64,000 nucleotides of DNA, taken from Actinoplanes sp. KI2 (GTDB lineage Bacteria; Actinomycetota; Actinomycetes; Mycobacteriales; Micromonosporaceae). The DNA lies in contig NZ_JAOSZE010000036.1 of NCBI RefSeq assembly GCF_025630775.1, positions 44,728 to 108,727 on the forward strand, in the 5' to 3' direction. Shown piece after piece: positions 1 to 8,177 of the stretch. The notes beneath the pieces are model-generated. The model did not search any database, had not been told where the DNA came from, and worked only from the letters and a program-made list of their open reading frames with translations. Numbering within the stretch: the first letter of the stretch is position 1; the number at the start of each line of letters is the position of its first letter. The translations under genes were made by a program, and so were the position numbers.

Positions 1-117
1 CGAGACGAAGCTGCATTGCTTCTCCTTGGCTACGCTGCGCTTTGGGCTGTTCACCTCGCGCACGCGCGCATGCTGGTCGATCTCGCCCACGTGATCAATA
101 GCTCCTACGAGATGTAG
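1..117 (+). CDS. C-terminal end of a gene cut by the window edge
   Basis: An open frame enters from the left edge and ends at TAG 115-117, giving 38 residues that finish N-S-S-Y-E-M. The visible part is partly hydrophobic (LLLLGYAALWAVHLAHARM), compatible with an amphipathic or membrane-proximal helix. I do not recognise the family and the start is outside the window. The reading frame is supported only by its being open to the edge and by its position just before a gene with its own promoter, so it could also be fortuitous. Confidence 0.4.
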   Translation, partial: RDEAALLLLGYAALWAVHLAHARMLVDLAHVINSSYEM

Positions 118-258
118 GGAAAACCCTGCACTCAAATCGCCACGAAGCCTCCGTTACCCGCCTCCACATAGGAGCTCGACGGGCGTGGCGGGTGCTCACG
201 ATGTGTAGGCTGACCCAACTCTTACGTCGCCCGAACGCTCGGTCGGATACGCGCGCCC

Positions 259-264
259 TAGCGT
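259..264 (+). promoter_or_regulatory. -10 element of a leaderless promoter for the sulfatase gene
   Basis: TAGCGT lies 7 nt before the ATG at 272 and there is no Shine-Dalgarno sequence. This TANNNT-N6/7-start layout is the signature of leaderless transcripts in actinobacteria, so transcription probably starts on or next to the start codon. Confidence 0.5.
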
Positions 265-271
265 CCGGCAC

Positions 272-1693
272 ATGATCCGTCGAACCCTGACCGCACTCCT
301 GTCGCTCGCGATGGTCGGCGCGTGCGGCTCGACCGGCGCTCGCTCCACCGTGGACCGGCCGTCGGCCGCCGACCGGCCGAACGTCGTGCTGGTGCTCACC
401 GACGACCTGTCCATGAACCTGCTGCCCTACCTGCCGCAGGTGCAGGCGCTCGCCCGCGAGGGCACCACGTTCGCGAACTACACCGTCACCGACTCGCTCT
501 GCTGCCCGTCCCGCTCGTCGCTGTTCACCGGCGAACTCCCGCACGACACGGGCATCTTCACCAACGGCGGTTCGGACGGCGGGTTCGCCACATTCCACCG
601 GCGCGGCGAGGAGAGCTCCACGTTCGCCACCGACCTGCACGCGGCCGGGTACCGCACCGCGATGCTGGGCAAATATCTCAACGGGTACCTGCCGAAGGAC
701 GGGTTCGTGCCGCCGGGCTGGGACGAGTGGGACGTCGCCGGCAACGGATACCCGGAGTACGACTACAACCTGCTGGAGAACGGCAAGGTCGTGCACTACG
801 GCCACCAGTACCTGACCGACGTGCTCAGCGCGAAGGCGACCGGCTTCATCACCGCGTCGGCCAAGGCCGGCAAGCCGTTCCTGGTCGAGGTGGCCACCTT
901 CGCGCCACACGCCCCGTACACCCCCGACGACCAGGACCGGAACGCCTTTCCCGGGCGGCGCGCGCCGCGTACCGCCGGTTACGACACCCTGCCGTCCGCC
1001 GCGCCGCCGTGGCTGGCCGCCCGTGCGCCGCTGACCGCCGCCGAGAAGCAGCAGATCGATGTGGACTTCCGCAAGCGGGCGCAGGCCGTGCAGGCGGTGG
1101 ACCGGATGATCGGCTCGGTGCGCAGGACGGTCGAGGCGGCCGGCGTCGCGAACCGCACAATGATCGTCTTCACCTCGGACAACGGTTACCACATGGGTGA
1201 GCACCGGCTGAACCCCGGCAAGATGACCGCCTACGACACCGACGTCCGGGTGCCGCTGGTCGTGGCCGGTCCGGGCGTGCGGGCCGGCGCGACGGTGACC
1301 GCGCCGGCCGAGAACATCGACCTGCGTCCCACCGTCGGCGAGCTGGCCGGGGCGGCGACGCCGCCCACCGACGGCCGCAGCCTCGTGCCGCTGCTACGCG
1401 GGCAGGCGCCGGCCGGCTGGCGAACCGCCGCGCTGGTCGAGCACCACGGGCCGGACAACGACCCGGCCGACCCGGACCACCCGGCGAAGAACAGCGGCAA
1501 CCCGCCGACCTACGCGGCAATCCGGACCACGCAGTACACGTACGTCGAATACTCGGACGGCAGCAAGGAATACTACGACCACGGGCACGACCCCGATCAG
1601 CTGCACAACACGGTCGCCTCGCTGACGCCGGCCGCCGCGGCGGCGCTGCACGACGCGCTCAGCGCCCTGGTGAACTGCCACCGGTCATGCTGA
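272..1693 (+). CDS. Sulfatase, secreted lipoprotein
   Basis: 473 aa. The N-terminus is a lipoprotein signal (SLAMVGAC, Cys at about residue 18), so the enzyme should sit on the outer face of the membrane. It then has the sulfatase opening PNVVLVLTDD (metal-binding Asp pair) and the C-x-P-S-R motif as LCCPSRSS, where the first Cys is normally converted to formylglycine. SDNGYHMGEH supplies further active-site residues. The CCPSR form and overall length fit the arylsulfatase / N-acetylglucosamine-6-sulfatase branch. It releases sulfate from a sulfated sugar or aryl ester; the substrate cannot be read from sequence. No formylglycine-generating enzyme is in this window. The gene ends 9 nt inside the convergent LLM oxidoreductase gene. 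Confidence 0.9.
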   Translation: MIRRTLTALLSLAMVGACGSTGARSTVDRPSAADRPNVVLVLTDDLSMNLLPYLPQVQALAREGTTFANYTVTDSLCCPSRSSLFTGELPHDTGIFTNGGSDGGFATFHRRGEESSTFATDLHAAGYRTAMLGKYLNGYLPKDGFVPPGWDEWDVAGNGYPEYDYNLLENGKVVHYGHQYLTDVLSAKATGFITASAKAGKPFLVEVATFAPHAPYTPDDQDRNAFPGRRAPRTAGYDTLPSAAPPWLAARAPLTAAEKQQIDVDFRKRAQAVQAVDRMIGSVRRTVEAAGVANRTMIVFTSDNGYHMGEHRLNPGKMTAYDTDVRVPLVVAGPGVRAGATVTAPAENIDLRPTVGELAGAATPPTDGRSLVPLLRGQAPAGWRTAALVEHHGPDNDPADPDHPAKNSGNPPTYAAIRTTQYTYVEYSDGSKEYYDHGHDPDQLHNTVASLTPAAAAALHDALSALVNCHRSC

Positions 1694-2512
1694 TCTGAGC
1701 AGCGCGAGCACCGGGGCGAACTGCTCCATGAACAGGCCGCTCACCCCGATGTAGGAGATGCCGAGCTCGGCCCGGCGCCGGCGGAGCCGCTCGGCGATCT
1801 CCGCCGGCGAGCCGATCAGGAAGGCGATGCCGCCGGCCGCCGCCATCGCCCGCGGGTCACCGCCGACCATCCGGGACAACCAGGGCGGCAGATCGTCCGG
1901 GGTGGACACCACGGCGGCCGTGTTCAGATGCACCTCGAGCCCGTCGAAGCGATCGCCCGCGGCGGACCGCAGTTGCGACACCGCAGCGGCCAGCTCGGCC
2001 TCGGTGGACTGCGGCGGGAGCCCGAGGGCCACGATGTCGGCCTGCTCGGCGGCGAGCCGCAGCATCCGCGGGCGACTGGCGGCGACCAGCACGGGCGGCG
2101 CCGGGGTGAGCTTGCGGACCGCGGCGATCGTCTCGGCCACCCGCGCCAGCCGCTGGGCCGGGGTGCCGAAGTCGCCGCCCAGCGCCTCGGCGTCGCGCTC
2201 GGCGCCCGGCCGGCCGCCGCCGAGGCCCAGTTCGAAGCGGCCGTCGCTGAGCTGCTGAAGGGTCTCGGCCTCCCACGCGACCAGACCGGGCGGGCGGTTC
2301 GGCGCGCTCAGCACGTACGTACCGAGGCGGAGGTCGCGGGTCACCGCGGCGGCCGCGGCCAGCCCCGCGAACGGCGCGTAGGTGTGCACCGTGTCGGGGA
2401 TCAGCAGGATGTCGTAACCCAGCTCCTCGGCCCGCCGCGCGGTGGCGGCCCACTCCGCGCCCGAAGGCGCCCTACCGGCGACGACACCGAAGCGGAAAGC
2501 ACGCTGACTCAT
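1685..2512 (-). CDS. LLM-class F420-dependent oxidoreductase
   Basis: 275 aa from the chosen ATG at 2512 (MSQRAFRFGV), which has AGGA 8 nt upstream; in-frame starts at 2521 and 2548 also exist. The fold is a luciferase-like TIM barrel: an N-terminal strand with FRFGVVAGR, the GYDILLIPDTVHTYAP segment, RLGTYVLSAPNRPP, and FELGLGGGRPGAE typical of coenzyme F420-binding members. It resembles the TIGR03621 family found in actinobacteria that make F420. It probably carries out a hydride transfer on a small molecule in the cytoplasm, but the substrate is unknown. It converges with the sulfatase gene and is divergent from the M4 protease gene, sharing the region that holds an inverted repeat at 2573-2588. 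Confidence 0.85.
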   Translation of the reverse strand: MSQRAFRFGVVAGRAPSGAEWAATARRAEELGYDILLIPDTVHTYAPFAGLAAAAAVTRDLRLGTYVLSAPNRPPGLVAWEAETLQQLSDGRFELGLGGGRPGAERDAEALGGDFGTPAQRLARVAETIAAVRKLTPAPPVLVAASRPRMLRLAAEQADIVALGLPPQSTEAELAAAVSQLRSAAGDRFDGLEVHLNTAAVVSTPDDLPPWLSRMVGGDPRAMAAAGGIAFLIGSPAEIAERLRRRRAELGISYIGVSGLFMEQFAPVLALLRSA

Positions 2513-2572
2513 GACGGACATCCTGCTCGGGCCCCGCGGCGAGCACATCCGACCACGGTGTTACGTCGCTCG

Positions 2573-2588
2573 TACGACCTAAGTCGTA
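2573..2588. promoter_or_regulatory. Inverted repeat between the LLM oxidoreductase and protease genes
   Basis: TACGAC-CTAA-GTCGTA is a perfect 6-bp inverted repeat with a 4-bp spacer; the outermost C2571/G2590 also pair. It sits about 60 nt upstream of the oxidoreductase start and about 160 nt upstream of the protease start, a suitable place for a dimeric regulator. No regulator gene is adjacent, so the binding protein is unknown. Confidence 0.4.
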
Positions 2589-2746
2589 TGCCCGGAAAAC
2601 GTTCTCTGGGCGGGAGCAAGGGTTTTCCCTATTTCGAAAGACTCTCATCAATGCCTAGCGTCACAGTTCAAGTCGTCCAGGCGTGGCCCATCGTCACACC
2701 GGACCTTGAGCCTGCCCAAACCCCCGGGCAGGAAAGGAGCACCCGC

Positions 2747-4798
2747 GTGAAACGTCGAACCCCCCTGATCATCGCGATGGCGGCCGGCACCGCGGCCGCG
2801 TCTGCGCTGGTCGCGATGGCCCAGCCGGCCACCGCCCAACCGGCCGACCCGGCCGCCGCCGCCAAGCTGGCGGCCGCCAAGGCGGACGCGCTCGTCGCGA
2901 GCAACCCGGCGCTGCTGAAGGCCAGCAAGTACGACACCTTCCGGCAGCACCCGGTGATCTCGTCGCACGGCCTCAACTACGTCCCCTACACCCGCACCTA
3001 CAAGGGCCTTCCGGTCCTGGGCGGCGACCTCGTCGTGATGAGCGACGCCAGCGGGGCGACCAAGTACACCTCGGTCGCGCAGTCCAGCCCGATCGGCGAG
3101 CTGTCCGTCACCCCGAAGGTGACCGACACCGCGGCCGCGGCCACCGCCAAGAAGCAGCTGAAGTCGGTGTCCCGGGTGGAAGGCACCTCGCTCGTCGTGG
3201 TCGCCGCCGAGGGCGCGCCGGCGAGGCTGGCCTGGCAGACGACGGTCGACGGCCGAGGCGCCGAGGGCGCGAGCCGGCTCACCGTGAACGTCGACGCCAT
3301 CACCGGCAAGGTGCTCAGCACCAAGGAGCACGTGACCGAGGTGACCGGCTCGGGCACCGGCTGGATCAACGGCTCGGTCTCGATCGACACGACCCTCTCC
3401 GGTTCGACGTACTCGATGAAGTCCTCGACCCAGCCGACGATGCAGTGCCAGGACGCGTCGAACAACACGACGTTCTCCGGCACCGACAACGTCTGGGGCA
3501 ACGGCACCGGCACCAACCGGGAGACCGGCTGCGTCGACGCCCTCTACGTGGGTGAGAAGCAGACCGCGATGCTCTCCGCGTGGCTGGGCCGTAGCGGCCA
3601 GAACGGCTCCAACGGCGCGTGGCCGCTGCGGGTCGGCCTGAACGACCAGAACGCGTACTACGACGGCACCCAGGTGCAGATCGGCAAGAACACCGCCGGT
3701 CAGTGGATCGCCTCGGCGGACGTGGTGGGCCACGAGCTCGGCCACGGCATCGACGACAACACCCCGGGCGGCATCTCCGGCGGCAACACCCAGGAGTTCG
3801 TGGCCGACACCTTCGGCGCGGCGACCGAGTGGTACATCAACAACCCGAACGACCCGCCGGACTTCCTGGTCGGCGAGGAGGTCAACCTGGTCGGCAGCGG
3901 CCCGATCCGCAACATGTACAACCCGTCGGCGCTGGGTGACGACAACTGCTACTCCTCGAGCATCCCGTCCGAGGAGGTGCACGCCGCGGCCGGCCCCGGC
4001 AACCACTGGTTCTACCTGCTGTCCCAGGGCACCAGCGGCAACGGCCAGCCGTCCAGCGCGACCTGCAACAGCAGCACGGTGACCGGCCTGGGCATCCAGA
4101 AGGCCATCACGATCATGTACAACGCGATGCTGCTGAAGACGTCGAGCTCGTCGTACCTGAAGTACCGGACCTGGACGCTCACCGCGGCCAAGAGCCTGTA
4201 CCCGGGCAGCTGCACCGAGTTCAACACGGTCAAGGCGGCCTGGGACGCGGTCAGCGTGCCGGCCCAGTCCGGCGACCCGACGTGCTCCGGCAGCACCACG
4301 CCGCCGACCACGCCGCCGACCACCGGTCCGACCACCACCCCGCCGACCGGCTCCAACCTGCTCGGCAACCCGGGCTTCGAGAGCGGCGCCACCACCTGGT
4401 CGCAGACCTCGGGCGTCATCTCCACGGCGTCGGGCACCAACACTCCGCGGACCGGCACGTACTTCGCCTGGCTGGACGGCTACGGCTCCTCCCACACCGA
4501 CACGCTGTCCCAGTCGGTGACGATCCCGTCCTCCGCTTCGAGCGCGACGCTGAGCTTCTACCTGAAGATCACGACCGCGGAGACCACCACGTCGACCGCG
4601 TACGACAAGCTGACCGTCAAGGCCGGCTCGACGACCCTGGCGACGTACTCCAACCTCAACAAGGCCGGCTACACGCTGCGGACGTTCGACCTGTCCAGCC
4701 TCAAGGGACAGACCGTGTCCATCTCCTTCAGCGGCGTGGAGGACTCCTCCCTCCAGACGTCCTTCCAGATCGACGACACCTCGCTCACCGTGAGCTGA
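2747..4798 (+). CDS. Secreted M4 (thermolysin-type) zinc metalloprotease with C-terminal domain
   Basis: 683 aa from GTG 2747, chosen because GGAAAGGAGC lies just upstream and a signal peptide follows directly (KRRTPLIIAMAAG ... ATAQPA). Order of domains: signal peptide, FTP/PepSY-like propeptide to about residue 200, then the catalytic domain with the zinc site H329-E-L-G-H333 and the downstream acidic ligand region TQE350FVAD. The usual M4 sequence at that last site is NESFSD-like, so this is a divergent form. A Thr/Pro linker (TTPPTTPPTTGPTTTPPTG) leads to a C-terminal beta-sandwich of about 145 residues starting SNLLGNPGFESG, similar to carbohydrate- or surface-binding domains of other secreted actinobacterial proteases. 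It should degrade extracellular protein. It stands alone, with a strong terminator after it. Confidence 0.92.
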   Translation: MKRRTPLIIAMAAGTAAASALVAMAQPATAQPADPAAAAKLAAAKADALVASNPALLKASKYDTFRQHPVISSHGLNYVPYTRTYKGLPVLGGDLVVMSDASGATKYTSVAQSSPIGELSVTPKVTDTAAAATAKKQLKSVSRVEGTSLVVVAAEGAPARLAWQTTVDGRGAEGASRLTVNVDAITGKVLSTKEHVTEVTGSGTGWINGSVSIDTTLSGSTYSMKSSTQPTMQCQDASNNTTFSGTDNVWGNGTGTNRETGCVDALYVGEKQTAMLSAWLGRSGQNGSNGAWPLRVGLNDQNAYYDGTQVQIGKNTAGQWIASADVVGHELGHGIDDNTPGGISGGNTQEFVADTFGAATEWYINNPNDPPDFLVGEEVNLVGSGPIRNMYNPSALGDDNCYSSSIPSEEVHAAAGPGNHWFYLLSQGTSGNGQPSSATCNSSTVTGLGIQKAITIMYNAMLLKTSSSSYLKYRTWTLTAAKSLYPGSCTEFNTVKAAWDAVSVPAQSGDPTCSGSTTPPTTPPTTGPTTTPPTGSNLLGNPGFESGATTWSQTSGVISTASGTNTPRTGTYFAWLDGYGSSHTDTLSQSVTIPSSASSATLSFYLKITTAETTTSTAYDKLTVKAGSTTLATYSNLNKAGYTLRTFDLSSLKGQTVSISFSGVEDSSLQTSFQIDDTSLTVS

Positions 4799-4814
4799 GC
4801 TGGTAGCACCAAAC

Positions 4815-4843
4815 GGAGGGCCGGCGCCCGTCGCCGGCCCTCC
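4815..4843. terminator. Terminator after the M4 protease gene
   Basis: A perfect 12-bp stem (GGAGGGCCGGCG at 4815-4826, CGCCGGCCCTCC at 4832-4843) with a 5-nt loop lies 17 nt after the protease stop. The right arm is repeated at 4854-4865, so the left arm can pair with either copy. It also lies downstream of the convergent M15 gene and may serve both strands. Confidence 0.75.
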
Positions 4844-4867
4844 GCCTGTGAGTCGCCGGCCCTCCGT

Positions 4868-6598
4868 CTATGAGCCGAGCGGGCTCTTGCCGCCGGTCTT
4901 CAGGAACTTGCGTCCCTCGGCCAGCTCGAAGTGCATCGGGTCGGAGCCGCCACGCCAGGCCATCCCGGCCTCGAAGCCGTGGCTCACCATGCTCTTGATG
5001 AAGGCCAGCCCGTAGCCGTGCTCGCCGCTGAACTGGCCGGCGTTGGCCTCGGCCGCACCGCCCGCCACGTCCGGCGTGAAGAAGCCGCCGCGGTTCTCCG
5101 GCATCAGCCCGAGCAGCTGGTCGATCGCCGGGTCGTCGGTGGCCAGCTTGGTCCGGAAGACGAAGCCGTTCGCGTTGGTGATCAGGCCCTCCTTCAGCCC
5201 GCGCAGCGTGATCAGCTTGAACTTCTCGTCGATCAGCGCCTGGACCTTCTTGGCGCCGAGGGCGGTGGTGGTGTCCGCCTTGTACTTGCGGCGCTTCGCG
5301 ATGTCCTCGTCCATCTCCAGCGCCCGCTGGTGCAGCTGCGCCACCTTCGCCTCGTCCTTGATCTTCGCTTTGGCCAGCGTCGCCTCGTCCTTGCGCACCT
5401 GCCGGGCCTTCGACTCCCGGTCCTTGAGGCCGTAGTCGCTGGTGAGCAGCTCCTCGTCGACGTGGGCGTCGGCGAACTCCTGGTCGATGACGGCGATCCG
5501 CTCGTCGATCTTCTTGGTCCACGGCTCGAAGAGCTTCGGCAGATCCGGCACGACCGCGGCGACCAGCTTGTCGTAGTGCTCCTGGGCGTCGGCGACCGCC
5601 TTCTCCGCGGCCGCGATCTCGTCCGCGGTGGCCGCCTTCGGCTTCTTCCGGGCCTTCAGCCGGGCCAGCGCCTTCCGGGCGGTACCCACCGCGAACCGGG
5701 CCTGCTCCACCTCGCCGAGCCGGTCCAGGGTCTCCTTGGGCAGATCGGTCTTGAACGTCTCGGAGGCCTGGGTCAGCCGGGTGTACTCGGCGTCGACGGA
5801 GTCCAGCAGCTTCTTGGCCTGCACCGGGTCGGCCTTGCCCTGGCCCATCTTGATCTCGAGGTCGATCCGGGTGTCGCCCTCGACGCTGGTCTTCATGTCC
5901 GGCCGGCCACCGGTCACGACGTCGAACAGCGTGATCAGCTTGTCGTCGGTGATCCGCGGCGTCTGGTAGGCCCGCCAGTCCACCGCGAAGCCGACCGCGT
6001 GCGTGAACCAGGTGCGCCCCTTGGTGCCCCGGCTCAGGTGGTCGCCGCGCATGCCCAGGCCGACCGTGGTCTGCGGCATCGGGATGCCCTGCGCCTCCAG
6101 TTCCGCCTTCACCGCCGCCAGCCGCTCCCGGGTCGACGAGTGCGCCCACAGCTCCTCTCCGCCGCCCACGTCGATCGGCGCGATGGCCTGGAAGTGCTGC
6201 TGGATCACCGAGTCGTCGTCGCCCATCGCCCACCGCATGGTGTCCATGAACGTGTGCCGGTTGCGGGTGCGCGCGTCCGCGAGCTTCTCGTTCCCGGTGT
6301 CGGCCGCCTTCTCCTGCGCCGCGCTGAAGTTGTCGATCTGCTGCTTGATGTGCGCGGGCAGGCTCTCGATCCAGTCGATCGCCGGGTCACCCGGCCCGGG
6401 GCTCAGCAGCTGGGTCACCGCGCGGTTCCCGGCCGGGCCGGCCAGGACCGCGACGTCGCCACGGCGGGCGCCCTCCGGGCCCGGGCCGCCCAGCAGCTCC
6501 GCCGACTCCCGGTTGCTCGGCGCCGGGGCCGGCCGGACGATCACCGGCGCGGCCTTCTCCTCGGTGCTCTTCCGCTCCGCACGGACCCGATCTCCCAC
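4868..6598 (-). CDS. GNRAV-motif protein with an M15-type peptidase domain interrupted by a coiled coil
   Basis: 576 aa, GTG start at 6598 with TAGGGT 6 nt upstream (leaderless type). No signal peptide or membrane segment is visible. Residues 54-65 read GPAGNRAVTQLL, matching the short AGNRAV-x-x-LL segment that recurs in actinobacterial DUF4157-type proteins linked to extracellular contractile injection systems. The peptidase signature comes in two parts: H200-AVGFA-V-D207 (the HxxGxAxD zinc site of M15 D-Ala-D-Ala carboxypeptidases) and W548-RGGSD553-PMH556-FE near the C-terminus. Between them, about residues 270-480 are highly charged and Ala/Lys/Glu-rich, most likely a long coiled coil, so the enzyme is assembled from sequence ends about 340 residues apart. 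It probably cleaves peptidoglycan stem peptides. The delivery route is inferred; no injection-system genes are nearby. Confidence 0.65.
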   Translation of the reverse strand: MGDRVRAERKSTEEKAAPVIVRPAPAPSNRESAELLGGPGPEGARRGDVAVLAGPAGNRAVTQLLSPGPGDPAIDWIESLPAHIKQQIDNFSAAQEKAADTGNEKLADARTRNRHTFMDTMRWAMGDDDSVIQQHFQAIAPIDVGGGEELWAHSSTRERLAAVKAELEAQGIPMPQTTVGLGMRGDHLSRGTKGRTWFTHAVGFAVDWRAYQTPRITDDKLITLFDVVTGGRPDMKTSVEGDTRIDLEIKMGQGKADPVQAKKLLDSVDAEYTRLTQASETFKTDLPKETLDRLGEVEQARFAVGTARKALARLKARKKPKAATADEIAAAEKAVADAQEHYDKLVAAVVPDLPKLFEPWTKKIDERIAVIDQEFADAHVDEELLTSDYGLKDRESKARQVRKDEATLAKAKIKDEAKVAQLHQRALEMDEDIAKRRKYKADTTTALGAKKVQALIDEKFKLITLRGLKEGLITNANGFVFRTKLATDDPAIDQLLGLMPENRGGFFTPDVAGGAAEANAGQFSGEHGYGLAFIKSMVSHGFEAGMAWRGGSDPMHFELAEGRKFLKTGGKSPLGS

Positions 6599-6604
6599 CA
6601 GACG

Positions 6605-6685
6605 ACCCTAGATCGGGGCGTTCCGCCATGGTGTCGGGTACCCGTCCGCCCGGGGCGGCCGGGGCTCGCCAGGCAGGTGCACAAT
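6605..6685. promoter_or_regulatory. Divergent leaderless promoters
   Basis: On the minus strand TAGGGT (6605-6610) lies 6 nt before the GTG at 6598. On the plus strand CACAAT (6680-6685) lies 6 nt before the GTG at 6692. Neither start has a Shine-Dalgarno sequence, so both genes probably make leaderless mRNA from back-to-back promoters. Confidence 0.5.
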
Positions 6686-6691
6686 GCAGGC

Positions 6692-6943
6692 GTGGTGAGT
6701 CGGAAGCTGATCGGCAAGGTGGGCACGGTGATCACCGCGATCCGCGGCGGCGAGCGCGCGGGGGAGGTGCGCCTGCTGGTGGAGGGCATAGCGCACTACT
6801 ACCTGGCGTACGCGATCGAGCCCGTTCCGGCCGGTCGGGAGGTACTCGTCATCAACAACCGTGGCGCGCGCCAGATCGACGTCGAGCCATGGCCCAGTGT
6901 GCCGTCCGGCGAGATCGCCGGCGGCGTCGAAGAAGGGCAGTAA
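6692..6943 (+). CDS. Small NfeD-like OB-fold protein
   Basis: 83 aa from GTG 6692 (a second GTG follows at 6695). The sequence reads as an isolated NfeD C-terminal OB-fold: GKVGTVITAIRGGERAGEVRL, a central A-x-x-x-x-P-V-P-A-G-R-E-V-L-V-I strand and a final IDVEPW, matching the G-x-A-x-(S/T) ... G-x-x-V-x-V pattern. It has no membrane helices or protease domain, unlike full NfeD proteins. The next gene, 2 nt away, encodes an SPFH/flotillin protein, the classical partner of NfeD, which supports the assignment although the sequence alone is short. It probably binds or organises the SPFH oligomer. Confidence 0.7.
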   Translation: MVSRKLIGKVGTVITAIRGGERAGEVRLLVEGIAHYYLAYAIEPVPAGREVLVINNRGARQIDVEPWPSVPSGEIAGGVEEGQ

Positions 6944-6945
6944 AA

Positions 6946-8085
6946 GTGTTCGGTTATCGGGTGCCCGCCCCCAACGAGGCTCTGTTGATCAGCGGCCGGA
7001 AGCAGCGGGGTGCGGACGCGTTACCGTTCAAGATCGTCACCGGGCACGGCGTCTTCGTCGTGCCCGTCTTCTCCCGGGCCACCCGTCTCACGCTGGCGAT
7101 GCAGGAGGCCGAGGTGATCGAGGACTGCTACACCAAGCAGGGCCTCACCCTCTCGGTCCAGGCGATCATCGCCTTCAAGGTCGGCGACGACCACGAGTCG
7201 ATCGCCGCGGCGGCCCGCCGCTTCCAGGGCGACCAGGGCCAGATGCCCACCCTGGTCGGCCGGATCTTCTCGGGTCACCTGCGCAGCATCATCGGCAGCA
7301 TGACCGTCGAGTCGATCATCCGGGAGCAGCAGACCCTCGCCGACGCGATCGTCGATGCCAGCAAGACCGAGATGGCCCGGATCGGTCTCGCCGTCGACTC
7401 CCTGCAGATCAGCAGCATCGACGACAAGGGCGTCGGCTACATCCGCGCGCTGGCCGCACCGCACCAGGCCAAGGTCAACCAGGACGCGAAGGTCGCGCAG
7501 GCCGCCGCCGACCGGGAGAGCGCGATGGCCCAGCAGGAGAGCATGCGCCACCAGGCCGAGTACGCCCGGCAGACGGCGATCGCCCAGGCGCAGTACCAGG
7601 CGGAGATCGACCAGGCCCAGCAGACCGCCGCCCAGGCCGGCCCGCTCGCCGCCGCCCGCGCCGCGCAGGACGTCCTCGCCGAGCAGGCGCTGGTCGCCGC
7701 GAAGAACGCGCAGCTGCGCGAGGCCCAGCTGATCGCCGAGGTGATCCGCCCCGCCGAGGCCGAGGCCGAGCGGATCCGGGCCCTGGCCAAGGCCGAGGCG
7801 GACGCCACCAAGCTCTCCGCCGAGGCCGCCGCGGCGCAGAACCGGATCGCCCTCGACCAGGCCATCATCGAGAAGCTGCCGGACATGCTGCGGGCCGCCG
7901 CCGAGGGCCTGCAGGGCGCGAACGTGACGGTGCTCGACGGCGCCGAGGGCCTCAACAGCGTGGTCGCGTCGCTGGCCGCACAGGGCATGACCATGCTCGA
8001 CACGCTGCGTAAGGGCCTGCACCCCGAGCCCGTCGGCCAGCCGGGCAACTCGGTCGCGCCGATCGTTCCGAAATCCGTGGCCTGA
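6946..8085 (+). CDS. SPFH/band-7 (flotillin-like) protein
   Basis: 379 aa from GTG 6946. The N-terminal 30-180 residues form the SPFH domain (PAPNEALLISGRKQRG, VQAIIAFKVG, VGRIFSGHLRSIIGSMTVESI). After it comes a long Ala/Gln/Glu-rich helix, about residues 185-310, with the E-A-E-A-E-R-I type repeats of flotillins, and a C-terminal segment with LPDMLRAAAEGLQGANVTVLDG. There is no N-terminal transmembrane helix; flotillins of this type attach by oligomerisation or a hairpin. Function: scaffold for membrane microdomains and stress-linked membrane organisation. It is cotranscribed with the NfeD-like gene and followed at once by a strong terminator. Confidence 0.88.
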   Translation: MFGYRVPAPNEALLISGRKQRGADALPFKIVTGHGVFVVPVFSRATRLTLAMQEAEVIEDCYTKQGLTLSVQAIIAFKVGDDHESIAAAARRFQGDQGQMPTLVGRIFSGHLRSIIGSMTVESIIREQQTLADAIVDASKTEMARIGLAVDSLQISSIDDKGVGYIRALAAPHQAKVNQDAKVAQAAADRESAMAQQESMRHQAEYARQTAIAQAQYQAEIDQAQQTAAQAGPLAAARAAQDVLAEQALVAAKNAQLREAQLIAEVIRPAEAEAERIRALAKAEADATKLSAEAAAAQNRIALDQAIIEKLPDMLRAAAEGLQGANVTVLDGAEGLNSVVASLAAQGMTMLDTLRKGLHPEPVGQPGNSVAPIVPKSVA

Positions 8086-8098
8086 CGATCAGTGGCAC

Positions 8099-8130
8099 AC
8101 GGCCGGGCCGCAAGATCGCGGCCCGGCCGT
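8099..8130 (+). terminator. Rho-independent-type terminator after the SPFH gene
   Basis: A perfect 13-bp stem (8099-8111 with 8118-8130, ACGGCCGGGCCGC / GCGGCCCGGCCGT), a 6-nt loop and a T/A-rich tail TATATT. It is placed 13 nt after the SPFH stop. Confidence 0.85.
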
Positions 8131-8177
8131 TATATTGGCCGTCTGTCCCCCGGCCCCGAACAGGAAAGATCGAGCTT

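Noticed and set aside
1928..2746. Upstream extension of the M4 protease frame by about 270 codons
   Set aside because: It is antisense to the LLM oxidoreductase, has shadow-like Arg/Gly/Ala composition, and the signal peptide with its ribosome site begins at 2747.
2648..4495. Long open frame antisense to the M4 protease (615 codons)
   Set aside because: Typical GC-rich antisense shadow: Arg/Gly/Val-rich, no domain, and the opposite strand encodes a clear zinc protease.
4868..6598. An extracellular contractile injection system locus
   Set aside because: No sheath, tube, baseplate or AAA+ genes are present; only one GNRAV-type protein.
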